Source of the DNA: Akkermansia muciniphila
GTDB lineage: Bacteria; Verrucomicrobiota; Verrucomicrobiia; Verrucomicrobiales; V1-33
Direction of reading: 5' to 3'
Length of the DNA: 61,270 bases
Assembly: GCA_945861415.1 (NCBI GenBank)
Contig: CAMAUV010000027.1
Span: 1 to 61,270 of the forward strand
The notes under the pieces were generated by a model. That model had not been told where the DNA came from, did not search any database, and saw only the letters and a program-made list of their open reading frames with translations. This document shows, piece after piece, positions 1-7,210 of the stretch (positions within the stretch are counted from its first letter, which is position 1; each line of letters starts with the position of its first letter). The position numbers were made by a program, and so were the translations under genes.

Positions 1-85
1 GCTGCGGACTTTTACCCGAACGAATCACCTGCACCAGCAGGGTATTCTCGTCCGAACTCAACTTGATAGCGATCGCGTGCCTCAT
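1..85 (-). CDS. Partial IS630-like transposase N-terminus (runs off the window)
   Basis: An open frame starts with ATG at 85-83 and runs leftwards off the window, giving 28 complete codons. The peptide ends in LLVQVIRSGKSPQ, which resembles the helix-turn-helix start of IS630/Tc1-type transposases, where a short 'LS.eE...L...vRsgktpqr' segment leads into the DNA-binding domain. Only the first 28 residues are visible, so family assignment rests on this motif alone. No terminal inverted repeat could be recognised between this frame and the sulfatase gene. It could instead be another HTH protein. Confidence 0.4.
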   Translation of the reverse strand, partial: MRHAIAIKLSSDENTLLVQVIRSGKSPQ

Positions 86-191
86 GCAGACACACTGCCA
101 CACCAGTGTCAACTATATGTTACACTATTTTACGCGCACTACACTAGCCACGGACTCTACGTCCCCCTTAACCATTTTGTCTTAGACGACC

Positions 192-213
192 TGTTGCCAG
201 TGATGTTGCCAGT
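192..213. repeat. Tandem 12-bp direct repeat beside the sulfatase stop
   Basis: TGTTGCCAGT occurs at 192-201 and again at 204-213 with a 12-bp period, just beyond the sulfatase stop codon. The 86-223 gap holds nothing else recognisable. The repeat could be a replication slip or part of an element end. Function is unknown. Confidence 0.5.
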
Positions 214-223
214 CTAGGCGATT

Positions 224-1789
224 TTAGGGCATTTTCTCGAGCTGGAGCCGGTGATCAGATTCGAACGGCGGGTTGCAGTCTTGCTTGGGTTTCGCGTCGG
301 CGGACTTGGCGGCACGCGCGGTGATTTGCGGCTTGGCTTCGGGGTGCTTGGCCAGCAGCGCGCGGAGCATGGCGACGACTTCCGGCTGGGCGGCGGCGAG
401 GTTCTTTGTCTCGAGCGGATCGGCTTCGTAATCGTAGAGCTCGAGCTCCGCCGTATCGGCGGCCGCGCCGGGCTTTTTCCACTCGATGAGCCGGTGACGC
501 TCGGTGCGAATGGCGCGGCCCATGCGTTCGCCGCGCGGGTAGCAGTGCGTGGCGTGGTCGCGCACGCGGGCGGACGGGTCACGCAGCACGGGCACGAGGC
601 TTACGCCGTCAATGCGCTGCGGGCCGGCTGGCTTGGGCAGGCCGGCGAGTTCGGCGAGCGTGGGGAAGATGTCCACCGTCTCGGCGAGTTGCTTGGTCAC
701 CCCGCCCGCCTTCGCCACACCGGGGGCGACGATGACAATGGGGATGCGGTTGGCCTGCTCGTAGTTCGTGTGCTTGGTCCAATAGCCGTGGTCGCCGAGG
801 TGCCAGCCGTGGTCGCCCCAGAGGACGATGAGCGTGCTCTGCGCGAGGCCGAGCTTGTCCAACTCGTCGAGCACGCGGCCGAGCTGGGCATCCATGTAGC
901 TCACGCAGGCGTGGTAGGCGTGGAGCAGCTCGCGTTGGGTCTTTTCTTCGCGGAGGTTTTCGACGGTGAGCGGGTCGTAGTTCACAATCTCGCCGCCGAC
1001 CTTGCCCGCGTATTTTGGCCCACCCTCGGGGGCGCGCTGGTCGGGAGCGAGGGCGAACTTTGCCGGGTCGTGCAGGTCGAAATACTTCTTCGGCGCGGTG
1101 AGCGGCAGATGAGGCTTTACGAAACCCAGCGCGAGAAAGAACGGCGTGCCGCGCTCCTTCGCGGCGCGCAGACGCTTGATGCCCTCGTCGGCGATGCGCC
1201 CATCCGCGTAGGCATTGTCGGGCACGTCGGAAATCTCGATGGCTGCGCCGCGCGGGAGCGAACGGATTTCGCCGAGCTTCTGGTTCGTGAAGAACGCCTT
1301 CTCGCGGGTGAGCTGGCCGTTGGCGGAATTCTTCGGATCGAGATACTCGACGACCTTTTCCTTCACGCTCGGCACGGACCAAGAGGCGTCGTCGTCGCGG
1401 TTGCCGTGGCCGGTGTGGAGTATTTTGCCAATGGCCTCGGCGCGGTAGCCATGCCGCATAAAGTGCTGCGTCATCGTCACCGCGTCCGGCACAGCGGTGC
1501 GGAAGTTGCGGTCCAGCCCATAGATGCCAATCGAAGTTGAGCGGGAGCCAAGCAGCAGGTTGTTGCGCGACGGCGCGCAGACGGACTGGTTGCAATACGC
1601 GAGGTCGAAGCGCATCCCGCGTGCGGCGAGGCGGTCAATGTGCGGCGACTTGGCGAGGCGGTCGCCGTAGCAGCCGATCGCGGGCTTAAGATCGTCCACG
1701 CAGATAAGGAGCACGTTGGGCTTCGCGGCGGCGTGGGAAAGGATGGCGGTCAGCAGAAGCAGAGCGGCAATTAAACGCGGGCGTTTCAT
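224..1789 (-). CDS. Exported sulfatase, iduronate-2-sulfatase-like
   Basis: A family S1 sulfatase of about 521 residues that should hydrolyse sulfate esters, probably of a polysaccharide, outside the cytoplasm. Visible hallmarks are a Sec signal (MKRPRLIAALLLLTAILSHA), the first metal-binding motif VDDLKP, the formylglycine motif CAPSR (Cys converted to FGly) in CNQSVCAPSRNN, and the second metal site WGDHGWHLGDHG followed by KHTNYEQ. The order and spacing match iduronate-2-sulfatase-like subfamilies. I chose the ATG at 1789 because it opens the signal peptide; ATGs at 1798 and 1825 are in frame. The gene begins about 78 bp beyond an attC-like site in the orientation of a second integron cassette, but no second attC lies downstream, so cassette status is doubtful. 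No anaerobic or FGE-type sulfatase maturase is present in the window. Confidence 0.93.
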   Translation of the reverse strand: MKRPRLIAALLLLTAILSHAAAKPNVLLICVDDLKPAIGCYGDRLAKSPHIDRLAARGMRFDLAYCNQSVCAPSRNNLLLGSRSTSIGIYGLDRNFRTAVPDAVTMTQHFMRHGYRAEAIGKILHTGHGNRDDDASWSVPSVKEKVVEYLDPKNSANGQLTREKAFFTNQKLGEIRSLPRGAAIEISDVPDNAYADGRIADEGIKRLRAAKERGTPFFLALGFVKPHLPLTAPKKYFDLHDPAKFALAPDQRAPEGGPKYAGKVGGEIVNYDPLTVENLREEKTQRELLHAYHACVSYMDAQLGRVLDELDKLGLAQSTLIVLWGDHGWHLGDHGYWTKHTNYEQANRIPIVIVAPGVAKAGGVTKQLAETVDIFPTLAELAGLPKPAGPQRIDGVSLVPVLRDPSARVRDHATHCYPRGERMGRAIRTERHRLIEWKKPGAAADTAELELYDYEADPLETKNLAAAQPEVVAMLRALLAKHPEAKPQITARAAKSADAKPKQDCNPPFESDHRLQLEKMP

Positions 1790-1866
1790 GGCGCGCATAC
1801 TGACCCGAACGGAACGACTTTTCAAGCCGGCGACTGACTTTCGTTCTCGGGAAGCGCGTCTGAACC

Positions 1867-1930
1867 GCCTAACGTTGTTGGCGCTCAGCGGCGCCGCGCC
1901 AGCGGCGTCCGATGCAGCGCCGTGTTAGCC
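1867..1930 (-). other. attC-like integron recombination site
   Basis: On the minus strand the 64-bp site reads GGCTAAC, a 2-bp spacer, GGCGCT, a central imperfect hairpin, AGCGCC, a 6-bp spacer (AACAAC) and GTTAGGC. The outer arms (CTAAC/GTTAG) and inner arms (GGCGCT/AGCGCC) pair, and the centre folds through CGCCGC/GCGGCG. This is the R''-L''-L'-R' layout of attC sites, and GTTAGGC fits the GTTRRRY crossover consensus exactly. The other outer arm deviates from RYYYAAC at one position. The site lies 17 bp past the stop of a minus-strand gene, exactly where an attC sits in a cassette, and next to an integron-integrase remnant. Confidence 0.72.
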
Positions 1931-1947
1931 CCTACGCTGTAATGTAA

Positions 1948-2298
1948 CTAGTCATCATTCGCCTCGAAGCCGATGACGGACTGACGCTCGATGAAGACCT
2001 GAAAGTAGCGGCCTAACCAGTATCTTGGCAGTTGCTTGTAGCCCCAACAGGTCGTGTCGTGATCGAACTGAGACAATTAGGTGGGCTCGCCCAGCAAGCT
2101 GCGAACTTCGGCAGGTGCCATGCCCCCGAGACCCCGTGCGGTGGCCTGTGCCGCGAGCGCCGCGCCGCGCTGTTCGTCGTATGGCTCAAGCACACTGAAC
2201 TGAACCAGTGGGTGGCATGCGAGAGTGGCCAGTAGCGCCAAGGAGCACCAACCTACTCGGCGCCAGCTACGACTTCGCTTTCGGCTCAGCGTGAGCAT
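1948..2298 (-). pseudogene. BamE/SmpA-like lipoprotein cassette gene with an in-frame stop
   Basis: The ATG at 2298 opens a basic N-region and a lipoprotein-type signal (SLALLATLACHPL, candidate lipobox Cys). It then runs to APAEVRSLLGEPT, the motif with which SmpA/OmlA/BamE-type small lipoproteins begin. A TAA at 2079-2077 interrupts the frame, but the same frame continues for 42 codons through WGYKQLPRYWLGRYFQVFIE and SVIGFEANDD to a TAG at 1950-1948. That tail is the expected BamE-like strand pattern, so the intact product would be about 116 residues. One nonsense change therefore separates it from an intact gene. It is immediately followed by an attC-like site and faces away from an integrase remnant, so it looks like the first cassette of an integron. 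Confidence 0.68.
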
Positions 2299-2969
2299 CA
2301 GCCACGCAGCGGCAGGCGGTGAGTGGGCTGGTGGCGCTGTTCAAACACGGACTGGGCCGGGAGGCGGGGGATTTTCCCGAATATAAGCGTGCTGGGCGGA
2401 AGGCTCGGGTGCCGGTGGTGCTCTCTTCGGGGGAGTGTGCCGCAGTATTCGAGGCGCTGGAGCCAGGGTGGCGGCTGATGGCGGAGCTGATGTGAGGGAG
2501 CGGGCTGCGGCTGACGGAGCTGGTGACGCTGCGGGTGAAGGACGTGGACCTAGAGCGAGGACAGGTGGTGCTGCGCTCGGCCAATGGAGATGAGGACCGG
2601 CCTACGGTGCTGCCGGAGAAGATACGGGCAAGGCTGGAGGCGCACCTAGAGCGCCTGCGGGAACTGCACGCTGCGGACATAGCGGCGGAAGTGCCCGGTG
2701 TCTACCTGCCGGAAGCGCTGGCACGGAAGTGGCCGCGGGCGGGCGAAAGCTGGCCATGGCAGTGGCTGTGGCCGATGAAAGGTCTGTCCACAAATACGCA
2801 CACGGGAATACGGCGGCGGCATTCATTCGCGACGCACCTGCTGGAGCGGGGCACGGATATCCGCACGGTGCAGACCCTGCTGGGGCACAAGAATGTGAAG
2901 ACGACCGAGATTTACAGGCATGTCATGCAGCGCCCGGGTCTCGGGGTGCGGAGTCCGCGGGCTGCTTGA
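2295..2969 (+). pseudogene. intI: Degenerate integron integrase (IntI-type tyrosine recombinase)
   Basis: The reading frame aligns by eye with IntI from TQRQAVSGLVALF onward. It includes [29 protein letters not shown] (catalytic Arg box), the integron-specific block [14 protein letters not shown] then SWPWQWLW, and [34 protein letters not shown] (late His and Tyr nucleophile) and the IntI-like tail GLGVRSP. Three lesions are visible. The first 60-70 residues are missing, with a TGA at 2292-2294 closing the frame. A TGA at 2493-2495 replaces the codon before GSGLRL. About 25-30 residues are lost between the WQW block and RHSFATHLL, so the usual box-II His of HTLRHSF is Ile here. The enzyme cannot be active. 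It is divergent from the cassette gene at 2298, with which its 5' end touches, leaving no room for attI. Confidence 0.85.
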
Positions 2970-3075
2970 AGAGGGAGGGGCGGGGGCGTTTTGCCTTTGG
3001 CTTTTGCTGGAGGAAAAGATGATGACAGAAGCCGCGTCCCCTCATATATAGTAGCCACTTTTAAAGTCCACTCAC

Positions 3076-3642
3076 ATGAAACTCCGGTATCCCGCTATCG
3101 CCCTCGCCGCCGTGCTGGCCACGGCTCTTGCTCAGTCTCCCGCCCCGCAGCAGCCTGCGGCAGCCCCTGATCCGAATGCGAATAATTCGAATAAGCGGGT
3201 TAACGATGGGGACAACCGCACGAGCTTTTGGGACTGCTCCGTTCCGGGCGGCAATTTCACGATCGCCCTCGGCAAGATCGCGTCGGTGAGCATTCACGAA
3301 TTTAGTGTGGCAGGAGGACGGGTCACGGAGGTGAATGTGGATACAGATGGTTCCGTCTGCGCGCGGTTTTACTTTATGGAGCCGATGTCGGTGGGCGGGG
3401 CGCTGAGCGGCACTCAGGTGGTAAAGGATCGCCTCACGGAAGTGGCCGAGACCCTCACGGATCGCACGGGGACGGATAAGGTTTGGAAGAAGGTGGTGAA
3501 GGACTACCCCCTAGCCACGCATGCTCATACGGTGGAGTATCGTCTGCAAAGTGCTGCGGATGTGGCGGCCATTCACGTTAGTGTAAAGGCAGCTTGGACT
3601 TCCGGCCGCGGACGGAATATCCGCATTGTCGATGCGCAGTGA
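3076..3642 (+). CDS. Secreted hypothetical protein
   Basis: The 188-residue product starts with a Sec signal (MKLRYPAIALAAVLATALA) followed by a Pro/Ala/Asn-rich linker, then a mixed beta/alpha domain with two cysteines (about residues 54 and 95) that could form a disulfide. It contains a Thr/Asp-rich helix (DRLTEVAETLTDRTGTDK) but no motif I recognise. The upstream 107 bp after the integrase remnant carry no gene. Its stop overlaps the GTG of a cut-off Rossmann-fold fragment (GTGA), suggesting that the two were once translationally coupled. Function is unknown. Confidence 0.72.
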   Translation: MKLRYPAIALAAVLATALAQSPAPQQPAAAPDPNANNSNKRVNDGDNRTSFWDCSVPGGNFTIALGKIASVSIHEFSVAGGRVTEVNVDTDGSVCARFYFMEPMSVGGALSGTQVVKDRLTEVAETLTDRTGTDKVWKKVVKDYPLATHAHTVEYRLQSAADVAAIHVSVKAAWTSGRGRNIRIVDAQ

Positions 3643-3782
3643 CCGGGCGGCTTTGGTTCACTGGACACGCCGGGCTACTGGGCAGGCAGTTCTGCCGCGC
3701 GGCGCACGCCGGGGGCGATGAACCGATCACGGCCACCCGGAGTCAACTCGACCTGCGCGATGCCGGATCCGTCGCGTCCTGA
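3639..3782 (+). pseudogene. Truncated RmlD/SDR-type NAD(P)-binding fragment
   Basis: A GTG overlapping the preceding stop opens a 47-codon frame containing FTGHAGLLGRQFCRAAHAGG and TATRSQLDLRDAGSVAS. The TGxxGxLG Rossmann loop followed by a second strand ending in an SQLDL motif is the start of dTDP-4-dehydrorhamnose reductase (RmlD) or a related extended SDR. A TGA then ends the frame, and the next 150 bp in all frames show no further RmlD sequence, so the remaining ~240 residues have been deleted. The remaining gap to 3932 holds nothing recognisable. This is a gene relic rather than a functional small protein. Confidence 0.6.
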
Positions 3783-3932
3783 CGGGGTGGCGCACAAGTT
3801 TCTATTTTTGTCACTTCTGGGCAGCCTCGGCTGGCAGCCGCGCATTGCTCTGCAGGAAGGTCTCAGGGAAACTTTCGATCTATTCCGCACGCACGCTTGA
3901 GCATCCGCGGCTTCAGCATTTGGATCAAACCA

Positions 3933-4601
3933 ATGTCCAGCTCCATCGTCCAGCGTCTTGATGATATCCGTCGCCAGATTTCCCGCGCCGCAGAGGCAGC
4001 GGGACGCGATCCGTTGACCGTGCAGCTCTGCGCGGTCAGCAAGACTTTTCCGGCTTCTGCCGTGCAGGAGGCGGTTGCTGCCGGGCAGACGCTTTTCGGC
4101 GAAAACCGGGTGCAGGAGGCCCTTGAGAAAATTCCACTCGTCACTGGAGGGAGGTGGCACCTCATCGGGCACCTGCAGTCCAATAAAGTCAGAAAAATTC
4201 TCCCGCTCGTCGAGATGATTCACGGTGTGGACAGCGCCGGTCTGGCTGCCGACATCAGCCGCATCGGGGCGGAGTTGGGTCTGCGCCCGCGCATTCTCCT
4301 GCAGGTGAATGTGGCGAGCGATGACGCCAAATTCGGGTTCCCTGTCTCTGGTCTGCGCCAAGCCCTGCCGCAATTGCTGGCGCTCCCGGCCATTCAAATT
4401 GAGGGCCTCATGACCATTCCGCTGCTTGAGGGAGACCCTCGGCCTCACTTCGCGGCGCTACGCAGGCTGCGGGATGAACTCGCCACGGCCGCGCATCCGC
4501 TGCCGGAACTCAGCATGGGCATGAGCGGCGATTTTCCTGCGGCCATTTCCGAAGAAGCGACCATTGTGCGCGTGGGGAGCGCCATTTTCGGCGGGCGCTG
4601 A
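3933..4601 (+). CDS. yggS: YggS/PLPBP-family pyridoxal-phosphate homeostasis protein
   Basis: The 222-residue product is a cytoplasmic alanine-racemase-fold PLP-binding protein of the YggS/PROSC family, which has no known catalytic activity and controls PLP and amino-acid pools. The PLP lysine lies in LCAVSKTFP; GENRVQEAL, WHLIGHLQSNKVR and LSMGMSGDFPAAI, plus the closing VRVGSAIFG, are all family signatures. The length is normal. I chose the ATG at 3933 because MSSSIVQRLDDIRRQI matches the usual start; an in-frame TTG lies 36 bp upstream. It precedes miaB by 77 bp on the same strand. Confidence 0.93.
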   Translation: MSSSIVQRLDDIRRQISRAAEAAGRDPLTVQLCAVSKTFPASAVQEAVAAGQTLFGENRVQEALEKIPLVTGGRWHLIGHLQSNKVRKILPLVEMIHGVDSAGLAADISRIGAELGLRPRILLQVNVASDDAKFGFPVSGLRQALPQLLALPAIQIEGLMTIPLLEGDPRPHFAALRRLRDELATAAHPLPELSMGMSGDFPAAISEEATIVRVGSAIFGGR

Positions 4602-4678
4602 GCGTTCTGCAGCGCTTGCTTTCCACCGTTGCACAGCGCTTTCCAAGCCGCATTCTTCCGTTCCAATTTCCCATCATC

Positions 4679-6052
4679 ATGCATCAGGTTTACATTCGCA
4701 CCTACGGCTGCCAAATGAATGAACGCGACTCCGATCAGGTCGCGCAAATGTTCATGGAACGCGGCGGCTATTTCATGACCCCGGACGAAGCGGAGGCGGA
4801 TGTTATTCTCATCAATACCTGTTCGGTGCGCGATCAGGCTGAGCAAAAGGCGCTTGGCAAGATGGGGCTCATGGGCCGTCTCCGCAAGCAGAAGCCACAT
4901 GTGGTGTATGGCTTCCTCGGCTGCATGGCCCAAAGCCGTGGTGAGGAACTGCTGCAAACCATTCCCCATCTCGATCTCGTGGCCGGCACCCAGAAGTATC
5001 ACCGCGTAGTGGATTACGTGGACACTATCCTCAAGAAACGACTGGAGCGCCAGATGGACGATGAGCGCTTCAGCATTGTGGACGTGGCCGAGGAGGAGGG
5101 ATCGCAGAACACCATCCGGGATCAGGAACTGCAGGCCAACCAAGCCACGGCGTTCGTCAGCATCATGCAGGGCTGTAACATGAAGTGCACTTTTTGCATT
5201 GTGCCCTACACCCGCGGGTCCGAACGGGCCCGCCCCATCGCGGAAATCGTGGACGAATGCCGCCGGCTCGCTGCCAGCGGCGTCAAGGAAGTAACGCTGC
5301 TGGGGCAGATCGTGAACCGGTATGCGATCAAGGAGTTTCCTACAGTCGACGGGAAGAGTCCGTTCGTTCAGTTACTTGATGCCATTCACGGGATTGAAGG
5401 CATTGAGCGTATCCGTTTTACTAGCCCGCATCCTATTGGCTACCGTGAGGACTTGATTGAGGCCTTCGCCCGATTGCCGAAGCTTTGCTCGCACATTCAC
5501 CTGCCGCTGCAAAGCGGTAGCGAGCGCATCCTGAAGGCCATGCACCGGCCCTACTCGCCGCAGCGCTTTTTGGAGATCTGCGAAAAGATGCGCGCCGTCC
5601 GTCCGGGCCTCGCTATCACTACAGATGTCATCGTCGGCTTCCCCGGCGAGACGGAGGAGGACTACGCCGCCACGAAAGAGGTCGTGAGGAAGGCGGATTT
5701 CGACAATGCCTTCATTTTCCGTTACAGTCCCCGCCGCGGAACGCCTGCTGCAGACCTGCCGGATGAAATTCAGCTCCCCGAGCGAGTGAAAGAGGAGCGG
5801 AATCAGGACCTGCTCTCACTCATCAATGATCAGGCAAAGCCGAAGTATGCCGCGCTCGTCGGTAAAGACGTGGAGGTGCTCTGCGAAGGCTACAGCAAGA
5901 CCACTGAAGAGCGACTCATGGGCCGGACCAGTCAGAACAAGATTGTTGTTTTCCCAGGTCCAGTTGAGCGGCTCACTGGCCGGATCTTCAGCGTCCGCGT
6001 GACCGAGACCCATGGCTTTACGCTTTACGCGGATCCCGTCACTGTCTCATGA
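4679..6052 (+). CDS. miaB: tRNA-2-methylthio-N6-dimethylallyladenosine synthase
   Basis: A radical-SAM methylthiotransferase that converts i6A37 to ms2i6A37 in tRNAs reading UNN codons. The 457-residue product has the N-terminal MTTase domain with three cluster cysteines (TYGCQMN, NTCSVRD, FLGCMAQ), a radical-SAM domain with CNMKCTFC (CxxxCxxC) and PYTRGSERAR, and a C-terminal TRAM domain ending near residue 455. The start at 4679 places MHQVYIRTYGCQMN at the N-terminus as in homologues; a TTG at 4616 is possible but would add 21 non-homologous residues. Its last 4 bp overlap the P450 start (ATGA), implying translational coupling. Confidence 0.96.
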   Translation: MHQVYIRTYGCQMNERDSDQVAQMFMERGGYFMTPDEAEADVILINTCSVRDQAEQKALGKMGLMGRLRKQKPHVVYGFLGCMAQSRGEELLQTIPHLDLVAGTQKYHRVVDYVDTILKKRLERQMDDERFSIVDVAEEEGSQNTIRDQELQANQATAFVSIMQGCNMKCTFCIVPYTRGSERARPIAEIVDECRRLAASGVKEVTLLGQIVNRYAIKEFPTVDGKSPFVQLLDAIHGIEGIERIRFTSPHPIGYREDLIEAFARLPKLCSHIHLPLQSGSERILKAMHRPYSPQRFLEICEKMRAVRPGLAITTDVIVGFPGETEEDYAATKEVVRKADFDNAFIFRYSPRRGTPAADLPDEIQLPERVKEERNQDLLSLINDQAKPKYAALVGKDVEVLCEGYSKTTEERLMGRTSQNKIVVFPGPVERLTGRIFSVRVTETHGFTLYADPVTVS

Positions 6053-7191
6053 GCCAGCCGCAGGATCCGTTTCTCGATGCCCGCCGGGATATTGGCGTAA
6101 TGCGTTGTCCCTTCAACGGCGAGGAGATTCTCATGCTCCTGCGGCATGAGGATGTGCGCAGTGCTGCGAAGGACTGGAAGACCTTCAGCAGCGATGTTCC
6201 GTTCCGCGTGCCCATTCCTTCCGAGGAGGCGGTGCGGACGATGCGCCAGCTACCGATCGAAACCAACCCGCCTGAGCACACTGCCTATCGGCGCATCGTC
6301 GATCCCTTTTTCCAGCAGGCCAAAGAACCCGCGTTCATCGCAAAAGTGGAGGCGCTCACCGGCAGGATGCTGGATGCCGCGCTGGGGCAGGATTCAGTAG
6401 AACTGGTGAGCGATTTCGCGCTGCCGTTGCAGTCTCACGCGCTGACCATGTTGCTCCGCGTTCCGGAGTCCGAAGCCGCGCTTTGGATTAGTTGGGGCAT
6501 TCACGTTTTCAAAGTAACCGGCGGGGAATTCAAGAAAGGCAATGTCCTCGAGGATTATCTCCATGCCCAGTTCGACCGTGCGGAGTCTTCGGGTGGTGAC
6601 GGCTTCTTCAGCGCTCTGGCGAAGGCGACTCATGAGGGCAGGAGGCTGACACGGGAGGAGATGATGGGTTTTGCCAATCTGGCCTTCGCCGGCGGGCGGG
6701 ATACCATCATTCACAGCATTACCTGTGCCCTTGGTTATCTGGCGCAGCATCCCGATTCGCTGGAGTTTCTGCGTGCAGATACCTCACGCATTGTCCATGC
6801 GGGCGAGGAGTTTTTCCGTGTGTTCATGCCGCTCACGCACATCGGCCGCGTCTGCCCGGAGGGGACTTCCGTGCGCGGCGAGACCGTGAAAGCAGGCGAG
6901 CGCATTTCCCTGTGCTGGGCCGCCGCTAACATGGACGAGGATACTTTTCCCTCTCCGCTGGAGGTCAAACTGGACCGCAAACCCAACCCCCATCTGTCGT
7001 TCGGATTCGGCGCGCACCTGTGCCTTGGCGCTCCCCACGCGCGGCTCATCCTGCGCACCCTGCTCCGACTGGTTTGCGAAAAAGTGGACAGGATTTGCAT
7101 CCTTGAAGCAAAGGAGCGCACTGAACACGAGGCGAAGTTCGATCGTACCCTTGGGTATGAAGCGCTGCGGGTTAAGTTTGAACGTCGTTGA
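6049..7191 (+). CDS. Soluble bacterial cytochrome P450
   Basis: The 380-residue haem monooxygenase shows the P450 core: I-helix AFAGGRDT, K-helix ExxR in EEFFR, and the haem ligand loop FGFGAHLCLGAPHAR with the axial Cys at about residue 325. An NPPEHTAYRRIV segment is typical of bacterial soluble P450s. There is no signal peptide or membrane anchor. It is slightly shorter than the ~400-residue norm because of a short N-terminus. The start overlaps the miaB stop by 4 bp. No ferredoxin or reductase gene is adjacent, so electron donors must be encoded elsewhere. Substrate cannot be inferred. It is convergent with ribBA, 19 bp away. Confidence 0.93.
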   Translation: MSQPQDPFLDARRDIGVMRCPFNGEEILMLLRHEDVRSAAKDWKTFSSDVPFRVPIPSEEAVRTMRQLPIETNPPEHTAYRRIVDPFFQQAKEPAFIAKVEALTGRMLDAALGQDSVELVSDFALPLQSHALTMLLRVPESEAALWISWGIHVFKVTGGEFKKGNVLEDYLHAQFDRAESSGGDGFFSALAKATHEGRRLTREEMMGFANLAFAGGRDTIIHSITCALGYLAQHPDSLEFLRADTSRIVHAGEEFFRVFMPLTHIGRVCPEGTSVRGETVKAGERISLCWAAANMDEDTFPSPLEVKLDRKPNPHLSFGFGAHLCLGAPHARLILRTLLRLVCEKVDRICILEAKERTEHEAKFDRTLGYEALRVKFERR

Positions 7192-7210
7192 CGACTGAGG
7201 ACGGCCTCGT

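Noticed and set aside
150..220. Possible second attC after the sulfatase (GCCTAGAC ... GTCTAAG on the minus strand)
   Set aside because: It lacks the AAC/GTT core of attC boxes and inner L boxes; only a 5-6 bp pairing and a 12-bp tandem repeat are visible.
251..1540. Long plus-strand open frame of 429 codons opposite the sulfatase gene
   Set aside because: It is an antisense shadow caused by high GC and codon bias; the minus-strand frame has a signal peptide and all sulfatase motifs.
3718..3900. 60-codon plus-strand frame in the gap before yggS
   Set aside because: No ribosome site, no domain, and it overlaps the RmlD relic in another frame.
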